The notes under the pieces were generated by a model, which made no database searches, was not told where the DNA came from, and worked only from the letters and a program-made list of their open reading frames with translations. Source: Algibacter_G agarivorans (lineage in GTDB: Bacteria; Bacteroidota; Bacteroidia; Flavobacteriales; Flavobacteriaceae). Taken from it: a DNA stretch of 64,000 nt. A program made the translations under genes and the position numbers. The stretch is from contig NZ_BAABJJ010000004.1 in assembly GCF_039543245.1 (NCBI RefSeq), forward strand, positions 56,073-120,072. The letters are read 5' to 3'. This document shows positions 45,557 to 55,065 of this stretch, one piece after another. Position 1 is the stretch's first letter, and the number at the start of each line of letters is the position of its first letter.

Positions 45557-46780
45557 TTGGACAAACACCTAGCGGTTTACATTTCTAATAAAGACAATAA
45601 GCAAGCACTTATTGAGCGCATTATATCTGGGCAATTTATTAGTACGCTTTCCAATTTAAAAGGTGCTCTTTTTTCTGAAATAACTTTAAATAAATTTATA
45701 GCAGAAGAAATTCATCATGGACACTTTGATGTGGTTACCGAAACTAAAAATAGCTTGCAAAAGTCTTCAGAGGGCGAGCGAAAAAAAGCATTATTAAACC
45801 ATATTATTTCCCAAAATCCAGAATACATTATTGTAGATAATGTTTTTGGAAATTTAGATATTACCGCACAAAGCTACATTGAAAAGACATTAGAGCATTT
45901 AAGTAAAGAAATCTCAATAGTTCAGATTACAAATCGAAAAGCTGATATTTTATCTTTTATAAATGACATATTTCAAGTGCAAGAAGGTGAATTTTTTCCT
46001 ATTAAAAACATTGATGAATCTGAGATAACAGAAAGTAAAAGGTTTGTTGAAGCACTTCCGCAACCTTATAAAATAGCTAGTACCCCTGTTAATCCTCTTG
46101 TGTGTTTTAATAATGTTACCATTGCATACAATGAAAGAACTATTGTGAATAATATTTGTTGGGAGATTAAATCTGGTGAGTTTTGGCAATTAATAGGCTC
46201 TAATGGTTCTGGAAAAAGCACGCTTTTATCCTTAATATCAGGAGATAACCCAAAAGCTTACGGACAAGACATTACATTGTTTGGAATAAAAAAGGGGAGT
46301 GGTGAAAGTATTTGGGATATAAAGGAAAAGGTAGGCTATTTTTCATCTGAAATATTAAGAGGTTTTAAACGCTCGGACTCTATTGGAAATATGATTGTTT
46401 CTGGATTTTATGATACTATAGGTTTATATAAAATGCCAACACATGCGCAAATTAAAATAGCTCAACAATGGTTGTATGTTTTGGATATGTTCGATATTAG
46501 AAAAAGTAATTTTTTGTCATTATCTATTGGGCATCAGCGTTTGGTGTTAATCGCCCGAGCTATGGTTAAACAACCGCCATTGCTTATTTTAGATGAACCA
46601 ACAAATGGACTTGATGATGTTGATGCTAAATTGTTTTCTGGGTTGATAAATAAAATTGCATCGGAAAGTAATACCGCTATTTTATATGTTTCGCATAGAA
46701 AAGAAAAAAATCTAAAACCTGAATTTATTTATCAATTAACCTCTGGTAGTAATGGGTCAATTGGTAAAAAGGTTTTATAA
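45557..46780 (+). CDS. ABC-type ATPase, ModF-like, with degenerate N-terminal module
   Basis: This is a cytoplasmic protein of 407 residues with two ABC modules in tandem and no membrane segment. The start is TTG at 45557. The C-terminal module (about 180-400) is complete: Walker A GSNGSGKSTL, signature LSIGHQRL, Walker B LLILDEPTNGLD and the switch His in YVSHRKE. The N-terminal half keeps a signature-like SSEGERKKALL and a Walker-B-like YIIVDNVFGNLD but has no Walker A. It resembles ModF (PhrA) by layout. Partners are unknown. It follows the kinase gene by 24 bp. Confidence 0.82.
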   Translation: MDKHLAVYISNKDNKQALIERIISGQFISTLSNLKGALFSEITLNKFIAEEIHHGHFDVVTETKNSLQKSSEGERKKALLNHIISQNPEYIIVDNVFGNLDITAQSYIEKTLEHLSKEISIVQITNRKADILSFINDIFQVQEGEFFPIKNIDESEITESKRFVEALPQPYKIASTPVNPLVCFNNVTIAYNERTIVNNICWEIKSGEFWQLIGSNGSGKSTLLSLISGDNPKAYGQDITLFGIKKGSGESIWDIKEKVGYFSSEILRGFKRSDSIGNMIVSGFYDTIGLYKMPTHAQIKIAQQWLYVLDMFDIRKSNFLSLSIGHQRLVLIARAMVKQPPLLILDEPTNGLDDVDAKLFSGLINKIASESNTAILYVSHRKEKNLKPEFIYQLTSGSNGSIGKKVL

Positions 46781-46964
46781 ATTGTCATATATATGGAATA
46801 GGATATTTTTTCTAAGTACATAACAAAAATTAATTTTGAGAAATAAACAACCAGCAGTTTTTGGGATAACAAAGCCCTCTTATGTTTGTTTTAAAATATC
46901 CAATACAGTTACAATAATTTATCTGTAAAATCATATATATATTATAGTTGAAGTCAGGCATGTG

Positions 46965-48005
46965 TTAAGAGTTGTAAACTCTGTTTTCTTGCTCGTTAAC
47001 TCTAATAAATGTGGTCCGTTTTGTTAGTTCCTTTAGCCTAGAAGCCCCTACATAGGTGCAAGTACTTCTTAAGCCGCCTAAAATTTCTTGTAATGAGTTT
47101 TCAACAGATCCTTTATATGGGACTTCAACAGTTTTTCCTTCACTCGCCCTATAATCCGCAACACCGCCTGCATGTTTCTCCATGGCAGTTGATGAACTCA
47201 TACCATAAAATTTTCTATAAGGTTCTCCGTTTTTCTTTATGATTTCGCCACCGCTTTCATCATGTCCAGCGAGCATACCTCCAAGCATAACAAAATCTGC
47301 TCCAGCACCAAAGGCTTTAGCAATATCTCCAGGTGTTGAGCAACCGCCATCACTAATTATTTGCCCGCCTAAACCATGAGCAGCATCAGCACATTCAATA
47401 ATAGCAGAAAGTTGAGGGTAGCCAACACCAGTTTTAACACGCGTTGTACACACAGAACCAGGACCAATTCCAACTTTAACAATATCTGCTCCAGAGAGTA
47501 ATAGCTCTTCTACCATTTCTCCAGTTACCACGTTACCCGCAATAATTACTTTGTCAGGATATTGGTCTCTAGTGTGCTTTACAAAATTTGCAAAATGTTC
47601 AGAATAACCATTGGCCACATCTATACATATGAATTTCAGAAAAGGATTGAATTTAAAAATATGCGCCAGTTTTTCAGAATCGTTTTCCCCAATACCTATA
47701 CTTACTGCAATATTGTTTTCAATGTCTTTAGGGATATTGGAAGAAAATACATTCCAATCTTCTGTGCTATAATGTTTATGGATGGCGGTAAATAACTTTT
47801 TTTCAGACAACGCTTTAGCCATTTCAAAAGTACCAACAGTATCCATGTTTGCTGCCATAATAGGAATGCCTCTCCATATGAATGGACTGTGCAAAAATTT
47901 AAAATCACGCTCTAAATTTACTTCGGACCGACTTTTTAAGGTTGAACGCTTTGGGCGAATCATGACATCTTTAAACCCTAATTTTATATCGTATTCTATT
48001 CTCAT
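46965..48005 (-). CDS. guaC: GMP reductase
   Basis: This enzyme converts GMP to IMP with NADPH in purine salvage. It has 346 residues, the eukaryote/E. coli GuaC length, without CBS domains. Signatures are KLGFKDVMIRPKRSTLKSRSEV-type N-terminal residues, the catalytic loop KVGIGPGSVCTTR with the nucleophile Cys, SDGGCSTPGDIAKAFGAGADFVMLGGMLAGHDESGG, and FYGMSSSTAMEKHAGG. IMP dehydrogenase is excluded by length and by the last motif. It is a single minus-strand gene, convergent with the ABC ATPase gene. Confidence 0.95.
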   Translation of the reverse strand: MRIEYDIKLGFKDVMIRPKRSTLKSRSEVNLERDFKFLHSPFIWRGIPIMAANMDTVGTFEMAKALSEKKLFTAIHKHYSTEDWNVFSSNIPKDIENNIAVSIGIGENDSEKLAHIFKFNPFLKFICIDVANGYSEHFANFVKHTRDQYPDKVIIAGNVVTGEMVEELLLSGADIVKVGIGPGSVCTTRVKTGVGYPQLSAIIECADAAHGLGGQIISDGGCSTPGDIAKAFGAGADFVMLGGMLAGHDESGGEIIKKNGEPYRKFYGMSSSTAMEKHAGGVADYRASEGKTVEVPYKGSVENSLQEILGGLRSTCTYVGASRLKELTKRTTFIRVNEQENRVYNS

Positions 48006-48139
48006 ATATTAATATAATTTATGCGGTTTTTCCAATTTTAAATTTAATCAAATTCAAAGGAATTATAAAATTTAATAAGCTATAATAGTTTTGTTAAATA
48101 GTATAATTATAGATAAGTTTGTTAAAACGAACTTTGTAG

Positions 48140-49549
48140 ATGCCACTTATCCCAAAATCTGTTAAAGTAAAAAATAAATTGTCTTTTTTTATCTTCATAT
48201 CAATTGGGGCTATTCTCGCTATCGGATATTTATTTCTAGAGAAGAAAATTTATACTGAAACAGCCGCAATATTTTTATTTATTCTTGCCATTATACAAGT
48301 TTTTGCCTTACAGTTTTTCTTGAAAAATCAATTAAAAAATGATGTTATAAAAAACAGTCATAGACTTAGAATTGATGAAATGCAGCACAAATTGGAAGCT
48401 TCTGAAAAACTGGCAGAGCATAAGTCTATTTATTTATCTAATATGAGTTATGAGGTTAGAACGCCTTTAAGCACGGTATTAGGCATGTTGAATATGCTAA
48501 AGCAAACGGAATTAACTGGTGATCAAAAAGCACAAGTTGAAATAGCTGAATATTCTTCAAAACATTTGTTGCAATTGGTTAATATGGTTACGGATAATGC
48601 TGAGGTTGATGCAGGAAATTTAAAATTAGACTTATTAACTATTGATTTAAAATCCGATTTATCTAGACTTTTCAAGGTTTTTGAATACCAAGCATGGGAA
48701 AAAGGACTGGAGTTTGATTATAAATTCCTGTCTGAAGAAAAAGACAAATTTTTGGTTTTAGGCGATACAGCAAGAATTCAGCAAGTACTAATCAATTTAA
48801 TTAATAACGCCATTAAGTTTACAAACTCAGGCAAAATATCGGTTATCGTTGATCAGACTGTTGGTATTGATGATGACCAAATTATAACGTTTTACATCAA
48901 AGATACAGGTGTTGGCATGAAACCTGAAGAAGTAAAACGGATTTTTAATGATTCTGAAGTATCCTATAGTACCAGTATGATGCGAGATTATAGAGGCGGG
49001 GGCATTGGACTTTCTATTTCTCATCAATTGGTTAAGTTTATGGGAGGTGAGTTGAAATTAGAGAGTAAAGAAAATGAAGGCTCTACATTTTATTTTAGTT
49101 TGCAACTGAAAAAAACGTTAAATATTAAAACTGAAGAAGAAGCATTTAACCCTATTTTATTAAATAAGTTTAATGTTCTGGTTGCCGAGGATAATAGAAT
49201 GAATCAGAAGGTAATTAAGTTTTTGTTAGAACGACAAGGTGCAGATTGTACGTTTGCTAAAAATGGATTAGAAGCTGTTGAATTGTATAAGATATTAGAT
49301 TTCGATATGGTTTTTATGGACATTTATATGCCAGATATGGATGGGTATCAAGCAACAAAGCACATTAAAGAAACCAAAAAATATTCAGCTAGTAATACGC
49401 CAATTATTGCAGTCTCGGCCAGTGCTTTTGAGGAGGATATCGAGAGCGCAAAACGTGCTGGGATAGATGATTTTTTAGCTAAACCTATTGAAGTTGTTAG
49501 GCTAAAAGAGCTACTTGTTAAGTATTCCAAAACAGATACTTCAACATAG
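48140..49549 (+). CDS. Hybrid histidine kinase-response regulator with Tyr at the phosphoacceptor site
   Basis: This is a 469-residue inner-membrane sensor. Two transmembrane helices (about 14-33 and 42-61) leave almost no periplasmic loop. HisKA (about 95-160) reads NMSYEVRTPLS, so Tyr104 (TAT at 48449-48451) is where the phosphoacceptor His is expected. The HATPase domain is intact: N box with Asn222/223, G1 DTGVG (255-259), G2 RGGGIGL. The REC domain keeps Glu350/Asp351, the acceptor Asp394 and Lys448. The protein is open throughout, so it is probably a functional but non-canonical (pseudo-)kinase, perhaps phosphorylated by a partner. No linked regulator gene is seen. Confidence 0.9.
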   Translation: MPLIPKSVKVKNKLSFFIFISIGAILAIGYLFLEKKIYTETAAIFLFILAIIQVFALQFFLKNQLKNDVIKNSHRLRIDEMQHKLEASEKLAEHKSIYLSNMSYEVRTPLSTVLGMLNMLKQTELTGDQKAQVEIAEYSSKHLLQLVNMVTDNAEVDAGNLKLDLLTIDLKSDLSRLFKVFEYQAWEKGLEFDYKFLSEEKDKFLVLGDTARIQQVLINLINNAIKFTNSGKISVIVDQTVGIDDDQIITFYIKDTGVGMKPEEVKRIFNDSEVSYSTSMMRDYRGGGIGLSISHQLVKFMGGELKLESKENEGSTFYFSLQLKKTLNIKTEEEAFNPILLNKFNVLVAEDNRMNQKVIKFLLERQGADCTFAKNGLEAVELYKILDFDMVFMDIYMPDMDGYQATKHIKETKKYSASNTPIIAVSASAFEEDIESAKRAGIDDFLAKPIEVVRLKELLVKYSKTDTST

Positions 49550-49560
49550 CTTCCTTAATT

Positions 49561-49941
49561 TTATTTAACAGCAATCATGCTAATTTCCACGTTTACATTT
49601 TTGGGTAGTTTTGCAACCTGAACGGTTTCACGGGCTGGAGCATTAGCATCGTCAAAATAACTACCATAAACGTCATTTATTTGTATGAAATCGTCCATGT
49701 TACTTATAAAAATTGAAGATTTTACTACATGTTCAAAAGTCATATCTGCCGCTTCTAAAACAGCTTTTAAATTCTGCATAACTTGCCCGGTTTCCGTTTT
49801 TATATCATCTAAAATAAGCTGTCCAGTTTCAGGATTAAAAGCAATTTGACCAGAAGTATATAATGTATTTCCTGTTAAAACCGCTTGATTATATGGACCA
49901 ATGGGAGCAGGAGCATTTTTAGTAGTAATTATTGTTTTCAT
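49561..49941 (-). CDS. ridA: RidA-family reactive enamine/imine deaminase
   Basis: This is a 126-residue enzyme that hydrolyses reactive 2-aminoacrylate-type enamines made by PLP enzymes. Signatures are PAPIGPYNQAV at the N-terminus, LYTSGQIAFNPETG, QVMQNLKAVLEAADMTFEHVVKSSIF and the C-terminal ARETVQVAKLPKNVNVEISMIA with the substrate-binding Arg. It is a cytoplasmic trimer by family. It is convergent with the histidine kinase (11-bp gap), and its 3' end faces that gene without a clear terminator. Confidence 0.95.
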   Translation of the reverse strand: MKTIITTKNAPAPIGPYNQAVLTGNTLYTSGQIAFNPETGQLILDDIKTETGQVMQNLKAVLEAADMTFEHVVKSSIFISNMDDFIQINDVYGSYFDDANAPARETVQVAKLPKNVNVEISMIAVK

Positions 49942-50039
49942 GATATTAAATTTTCATTTTTTGCAAATTCTGGTATTACTTAAAAGAAATCTCTTGATTT
50001 CATTGATACAAAAAGAATCGTGGTCTTTTTATTTAATTT

Positions 50040-52790
50040 TTATAATGTAATGTCTGGTTGCCTGCGCTTTTCATATTTAAGGTCTTTCAAAATACTGGAT
50101 TTTATTCCAATAAAGAAATTCCAAGAACTTCTAGTACTAAAAGGTACCCAGCTAAAATTCATACGCCAACTTAGTAAGTCACGCTCAAAACGCAGTTGTG
50201 TATAGGTGAATCCCGCATTTTTTAGATCATAACCGGAAGAGGCTCCAAAAGACCATTTTTCGGATAATTCAATATCACCAGAAAACATAAGCGAATGCGA
50301 TGATATTTCATTTTGCCGCCTCGAGTTTGAGTAGTTTACGGCATAAGCAATCCTTAAGCTCCAAGGTATTTTATAGTTATACAATTCACTTGGCGTTTGT
50401 TCTTTGTCTTCGCCTCCTCGTATTTGCTGATTAGCAAAGTCTTCAGATACACCAAATAAATCGTCGTCACGACCACCACTGCGTAAATTTTCTTGTATAC
50501 TACTATCCTTCTTATCGTCTTTTTTGTCACCTTTTTTACTAGCTAAAGACCAGCTTGTTGTCAAATTTGCACTTGTTAACCTAAAAAGACTTCCACCATT
50601 ATTAATATTGAATTTATCTATTTTTTTGTTATTATTGTCCAGAGCATAAGGGTCTAAAGTAGCACCAAAATTCACACTCATTTTATTCTTAAATAGCTGA
50701 GTGCCACCGCTCATTCTAACAGGACTCCATTGTAAAGAATCACCAGCAAAATTATAAGAGGTTGAAAAGTTTAAGTTATTTAATAAAATGATTTTTTTAG
50801 GTTCAGTGGCCGTACTATCTCTATCTCTCACTTTGGCTTCAAGATTATTGGACACTGAAATTCCCATAGAACTAGAAAAATTTTTATTTGGAGTTCCAAA
50901 AACACCTTGTTCAAATCGGCTATATTCAACATCGGTAGTGGTTAAGCCATCAGCACTGACAACTTCATAAGAATCATAATATTTGTCAAAAGCAGGGTTG
51001 ATATTATAGCTTATTGATGGTCTAATAACATGCCGAATGGCTTTTATTTTATTGTCTGTACCTTCTTTTTCAAAATTAAACATACCATATATAGTGGTTC
51101 CTAAACTAGTACTGAAATTATAGGTTCTATAGGAGTCAAATCCGTTGACATCCTCGGTTACGGCTTCTCTTTCAATAGGGTCAAAAGACCTATTAATTGT
51201 TTTAAATGTCCATACTTCATTAAAATTAGTGCTCGCGCTCAAACTAAAATATTTGAATACTTTAAAGTTGGTGCTTAGCGGAATAGTGTGCTGAAAACCT
51301 GCTTTAGCATCTTCAAACATTTCTTTTTTAAAGAACAAAGAATCTGTAGTCTGAATTCTGTTTTCCCCACGGATATTATACTGTAAATTGATATTTTGAA
51401 TAATCCCTTTTTTTGAACCTGTTTTGGAAGCAAATGGGTACATTCTGCCTACACTACCTTGAAACGTTGGAAGTGTCATGTTTATGGTTTCGGTATTTGT
51501 GTTTTGAGAATGCGTTGCAGTTACACTGTAATTAACCTGTGGTTCTCCCTGAAATGTTTTTGAATAGGACACCGAAGATGATAGCGTGTTATTTAAAAAA
51601 GCACCAGAATTTATTTGATTAACAGAGCTACGGTAGTATGTGCTACTACCTAAGTTAACCGAAGCTGAAAAACGCGAACTAGGGCTAGCTTTGGAATCTT
51701 GGCTGTGCGACCAGCGTAAATTATAGATAGTACTTCTGGCATAATCAGGAAAACCACGTTCGCTTGTAATCAGGTTTTCATATCTAAAACCAACATTACC
51801 TCTAAATCTATAACGCTTGGAGTAGGTGCTTTCTAAACGTGTGCCATAACTGCCATTGGTGTAATAATCACCTAAAACGGCTAAATCTATATAATCGCTA
51901 ATAGCAAAGTAATATCCTCCATTTTGTAAAAAATAACCTCTGTCGTTTTGTTCGCCAAAAGTAGGAATGATAACTCCAGAAGTTTGCTTTTCACTTTGCG
52001 GAAAAAAACCAAAAGGTAGGCCTAAAGGTGTGGGTACATCATAAATAAAAAGGTTTGCTAAACCCGTTACAATTTTTTTTCCAGGAACAATTTTTGCCTT
52101 TCTGAGTTTTATGTAATATTCAGGATCATCAAGGTTTTCGGCAGTGGTATATTTTGCATTCTTTAAAAAGTAAACCGAATCATTTTCCTTCTTAGTTATT
52201 TGGGCAATTACAGTACCTTCTCCCTGTTCTGTTTTAGAATTATATATAAGTGCCTTTTGGGTTTCAGTATTAAAAATAATAGAATCTGGTTCAACAATAT
52301 TACTACCTTGTGTAAAAACAGGTTTTTGAGTATAACCTTCAATAGAATCAGTAATCCCTTTTGCGTAAACCGTGTTTTTTATGTAGTCAATAGTAATGTC
52401 GCCAGCGGTTATGTTCATATCGCCATAATCAATCTTGGCTTCATTATATAAATAAAGCTTTTGCTTTTTTTGACTGAACCTACTGTAATCTGTAGCGTGG
52501 TATTTAACTATATGCTCTAAAAGGTCTTTTTCAGGGGGAATGGAATCTGTTAAAGTAGAATCTTGTTGTTTTTTTGATAGTTCAGGAAAAGAAATACTAT
52601 CAGTTTCAATTATTAAGCTATCTTTAATACTTCGGTCAATAACTTTTCCCTTTTTAGGGATGTCTTGAGCGAAGCTTAACGTGTTAATAAACACTGTAAA
52701 ACTTAATGCAAAAAGTATTTTAAAGTTGTTTGTGTGCAACGCTTTTAAATGTATTTTTGTAAAAGTATGGCTCGGTTTTTGAAAAGCCAA
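50040..52790 (-). CDS. lptD: LptD-like LPS assembly outer-membrane protein
   Basis: This outer-membrane translocon places LPS in the outer leaflet. It has 916 residues, typical of the Bacteroidota form. A signal peptide ends near FAQ (about residue 42; the preceding 20 residues are unusually long for a signal, so the real start may be a later codon). The N-terminal periplasmic OstA-like segment (YNEAKIDYGDMNITAGDITIDYIKNTVYAKG, about 110-140) precedes the barrel (about 260-916), with PLGLPFGFFPQSEKQTSGVIIPTFGEQNDRG-type residues and a C-terminal WRMNFSWVPF strand. It is divergent from the amidase gene. LptE is not in the window. Confidence 0.88.
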   Translation of the reverse strand: MAFQKPSHTFTKIHLKALHTNNFKILFALSFTVFINTLSFAQDIPKKGKVIDRSIKDSLIIETDSISFPELSKKQQDSTLTDSIPPEKDLLEHIVKYHATDYSRFSQKKQKLYLYNEAKIDYGDMNITAGDITIDYIKNTVYAKGITDSIEGYTQKPVFTQGSNIVEPDSIIFNTETQKALIYNSKTEQGEGTVIAQITKKENDSVYFLKNAKYTTAENLDDPEYYIKLRKAKIVPGKKIVTGLANLFIYDVPTPLGLPFGFFPQSEKQTSGVIIPTFGEQNDRGYFLQNGGYYFAISDYIDLAVLGDYYTNGSYGTRLESTYSKRYRFRGNVGFRYENLITSERGFPDYARSTIYNLRWSHSQDSKASPSSRFSASVNLGSSTYYRSSVNQINSGAFLNNTLSSSVSYSKTFQGEPQVNYSVTATHSQNTNTETINMTLPTFQGSVGRMYPFASKTGSKKGIIQNINLQYNIRGENRIQTTDSLFFKKEMFEDAKAGFQHTIPLSTNFKVFKYFSLSASTNFNEVWTFKTINRSFDPIEREAVTEDVNGFDSYRTYNFSTSLGTTIYGMFNFEKEGTDNKIKAIRHVIRPSISYNINPAFDKYYDSYEVVSADGLTTTDVEYSRFEQGVFGTPNKNFSSSMGISVSNNLEAKVRDRDSTATEPKKIILLNNLNFSTSYNFAGDSLQWSPVRMSGGTQLFKNKMSVNFGATLDPYALDNNNKKIDKFNINNGGSLFRLTSANLTTSWSLASKKGDKKDDKKDSSIQENLRSGGRDDDLFGVSEDFANQQIRGGEDKEQTPSELYNYKIPWSLRIAYAVNYSNSRRQNEISSHSLMFSGDIELSEKWSFGASSGYDLKNAGFTYTQLRFERDLLSWRMNFSWVPFSTRSSWNFFIGIKSSILKDLKYEKRRQPDITL

Positions 52791-52967
52791 AATTACATAT
52801 ATTTTTCTGTGATTGATTTAATATTCAATTAAAAATTTAAAATTAAAATAAACCGAGTTTTTTAGTCGTTAAAGTCCTTTAAGAAACATCAATATCGAGG
52901 GCTTTTTATCAAGAATGATGCCTAAACAGATGTCACTTAAAATCGATTAAAAAAAAGAATTTACCTG

Positions 52968-54065
52968 ATGAAAACGAACAACATATTACTTTTCGTATCT
53001 TTTATAATAGTATTAACACTTTCTTCTTTTGTAAATACAGAACAAGTTTCTACTAAAAAATTTGTAGTGGTTTTAGATGCTGGTCATGGAGGGAAAGATC
53101 CTGGGAATTTAGGAAATGGTTATCGAGAAAAAATTATTGCGTTAAAAATTGTTTTAGCAGTTGGAAAACAACTTGAGAAGAACCCAAATATAAAAGTTGT
53201 CTATACACGTAAAACAGATGTTTTTATTGATTTATTTGTGAGAGGAAAAATTGCCAACAAGGCTAATGCAGACTTGTTCGTTTCGATTCATTGCGATTCC
53301 CATACCAGTCAAGCCTATGGAGCAGGAACCTTTGTTTTAGGAACGCATAGGAATAAAACTAATTTTGAGGTTGCTAAAAAGGAGAACTCCGTAATTTTTA
53401 TGGAGGAGGATTATGAGAAAAACTACGCAGGTTTTGATCCGAACTCACCAGAATCTGTCATGAGTATTCTTTTAAGTCAAGAAGAATACTTAGATCAAAG
53501 TATACAGTTAGCTGGCTTAATTCAGAATAATTTTGCGAATACATTAAAACGTAAAAACAGAAAGGTTAAACAAGCGGGTTTCATCGTTTTACATCAAACC
53601 GTAATGCCCAGTGTTTTGGTAGAACTTGGGTTTTTAACGAATAAAAAAGAAGGCGCTTACTTGAATTCCAAAAAGGGTCAAAGCGAAATGTCAATGGCAA
53701 TCAAGAATGCTATTTTGGAATATAAAATGAGCATAGAAAAAAATGTTGGAAACTATACGACTATTGATGAGGTTGAAAACAAAAAAGAAACCGTTACAAG
53801 CGATATAACCTTTAAAGTGCAAATAGCAGCAAGTTCCAAAGCATTGGAAACAAAATCTTATAATTTTAAAGGACTAAAAACGATTTCACGATTAAAAGAA
53901 GGTAATCTCTATAAATATTTCTATGGTTCTACAAATAGTTATGAGGAAACAAAAGTCTTAGAGCAAGAGGCAAGAAACAAAGGCTATTCCTCTAGTTTTA
54001 TAGTAGCTTTTAAAGCAGGTAAAAAAATAGCGTTAATTGATGCTTTAAAATCAACAGCTAATTAG
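52968..54065 (+). CDS. N-acetylmuramoyl-L-alanine amidase (Amidase_3)
   Basis: This is a periplasmic zinc amidase that cuts septal peptidoglycan, 365 residues. A signal peptide or short anchor covers residues 1-22. The Amidase_3 domain (about 32-235) has the zinc ligands His40 (DAGHGGKDPG), Glu54 (NGYREKI) and His108 (SIHCDSH) and the catalytic Glu in VLVELGFL. Residues about 275-365 (FKVQIAASSKALETKSYNFKGL ... YKYFYGSTNSYEETKVLEQEARNKGY) look like a SPOR domain, which binds denuded septal glycan. It is followed by the Mce-like gene 53 bp downstream. Confidence 0.93.
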   Translation: MKTNNILLFVSFIIVLTLSSFVNTEQVSTKKFVVVLDAGHGGKDPGNLGNGYREKIIALKIVLAVGKQLEKNPNIKVVYTRKTDVFIDLFVRGKIANKANADLFVSIHCDSHTSQAYGAGTFVLGTHRNKTNFEVAKKENSVIFMEEDYEKNYAGFDPNSPESVMSILLSQEEYLDQSIQLAGLIQNNFANTLKRKNRKVKQAGFIVLHQTVMPSVLVELGFLTNKKEGAYLNSKKGQSEMSMAIKNAILEYKMSIEKNVGNYTTIDEVENKKETVTSDITFKVQIAASSKALETKSYNFKGLKTISRLKEGNLYKYFYGSTNSYEETKVLEQEARNKGYSSSFIVAFKAGKKIALIDALKSTAN

Positions 54066-54118
54066 ACCTGTTCTTTTTAAATTTATATTAAATTTGCCCT
54101 TCTAACAATTCATTTATT

Positions 54119-55060
54119 TTGAAAATATCTAAAGAAGTTAAAATAGGAGTACTTGTGTTATCGGGCATTGTCCTATTTATTTTTGGGTTCAATTATCTAA
54201 AAGGTCAAAATTTATTAGATTCCTCACGTACGTTTTATACAGAATATGAAAATGTTGAAGGTGTAGTGCCTTCTACACCAGTAACTATTAGTGGAAAAGC
54301 TGTTGGGAAAGTAAAAGACATTTCATTTAAAGAGGATGGCTCTGGAAAATTATCAGTAACACTTTTAGTGGATAACAGTTTTCAATTCTCTAAAAATAGT
54401 AAAGCAGAATTATACGAAACTGGACTTATTGGAGGTAAAGCCATTGCAATAGTTCCAGCGTTTGATGGTGCTGCTAATGCCAAAGATCAAGATGTTTTAT
54501 CAGGTGGAATTAAAGCTGGTTTAACCGATTTGGTTAATCAAAGACTAACACCTCTTCAAGAGAAAATTGAAAAAATGATGGTTAGTGCAGATACATTGCT
54601 TGGTAACTTAAATGATGTTTTTGATGATAAAACGAAATCAAATTTAAAGACGAGTATTTCAGAATTAAGTGCTACCATTCAATCTTTCAAAAACACGTCT
54701 GTGTCTTTAAATCAAGTGGTTCAGGATAATCAAGAAAAAATTGACAATGTATTGACTAATGCCGATAAACTTACGGGCAATTTAGCAAACATAACAACTA
54801 CGCTTTCAGAATCTAATTTAAAAGAAACCGTAAAAAATTTAGAATCTACACTTCAAAATTTTGATAATATATTAGCTAATTTAGAAAAGGGAGAAGGCTC
54901 TATGGGTAAACTTCTTAAAGATGACGCATTGTATGACAATCTAAAAGGCGCTTCAAAAGAAATGGAAGCGCTTTTAGAAGACATAAAATTACACCCAAAA
55001 CGCTATTTTAGAATATTATCTAAAAAAGAAATTCCTTATTCAGAAGCAGAATCTAACTAA
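54119..55060 (+). CDS. MlaD/Mce-family lipid-transport protein
   Basis: This is a 313-residue membrane-anchored periplasmic protein from a TTG start at 54119 (MKISKEVKIGVLVL). One transmembrane helix (about 8-25) is followed by a single Mce domain (about 36-115; EYENVEGVVPSTPVTISGKAVGKVKDI, ELYETGLIGGKAIAIVP). A long, mostly helical tail (about 130-290) is rich in Asn/Leu/Lys repeats and forms a coiled coil. Such proteins collect phospholipids with an MlaEF-type ABC importer or as a tunnel. The permease and ATPase are not in the window. It lies between the amidase and Fe-S protein genes. Confidence 0.9.
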   Translation: MKISKEVKIGVLVLSGIVLFIFGFNYLKGQNLLDSSRTFYTEYENVEGVVPSTPVTISGKAVGKVKDISFKEDGSGKLSVTLLVDNSFQFSKNSKAELYETGLIGGKAIAIVPAFDGAANAKDQDVLSGGIKAGLTDLVNQRLTPLQEKIEKMMVSADTLLGNLNDVFDDKTKSNLKTSISELSATIQSFKNTSVSLNQVVQDNQEKIDNVLTNADKLTGNLANITTTLSESNLKETVKNLESTLQNFDNILANLEKGEGSMGKLLKDDALYDNLKGASKEMEALLEDIKLHPKRYFRILSKKEIPYSEAESN

Positions 55061-55065
55061 TAATT

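Noticed and set aside
46801..46901. GGATATTTT (46801-46809) and AAAATATCC (46893-46901) as a terminator between the ABC and guaC genes
   Set aside because: The 83-bp loop is too long for an intrinsic terminator and the arms are AT-rich, so chance pairing is likely.
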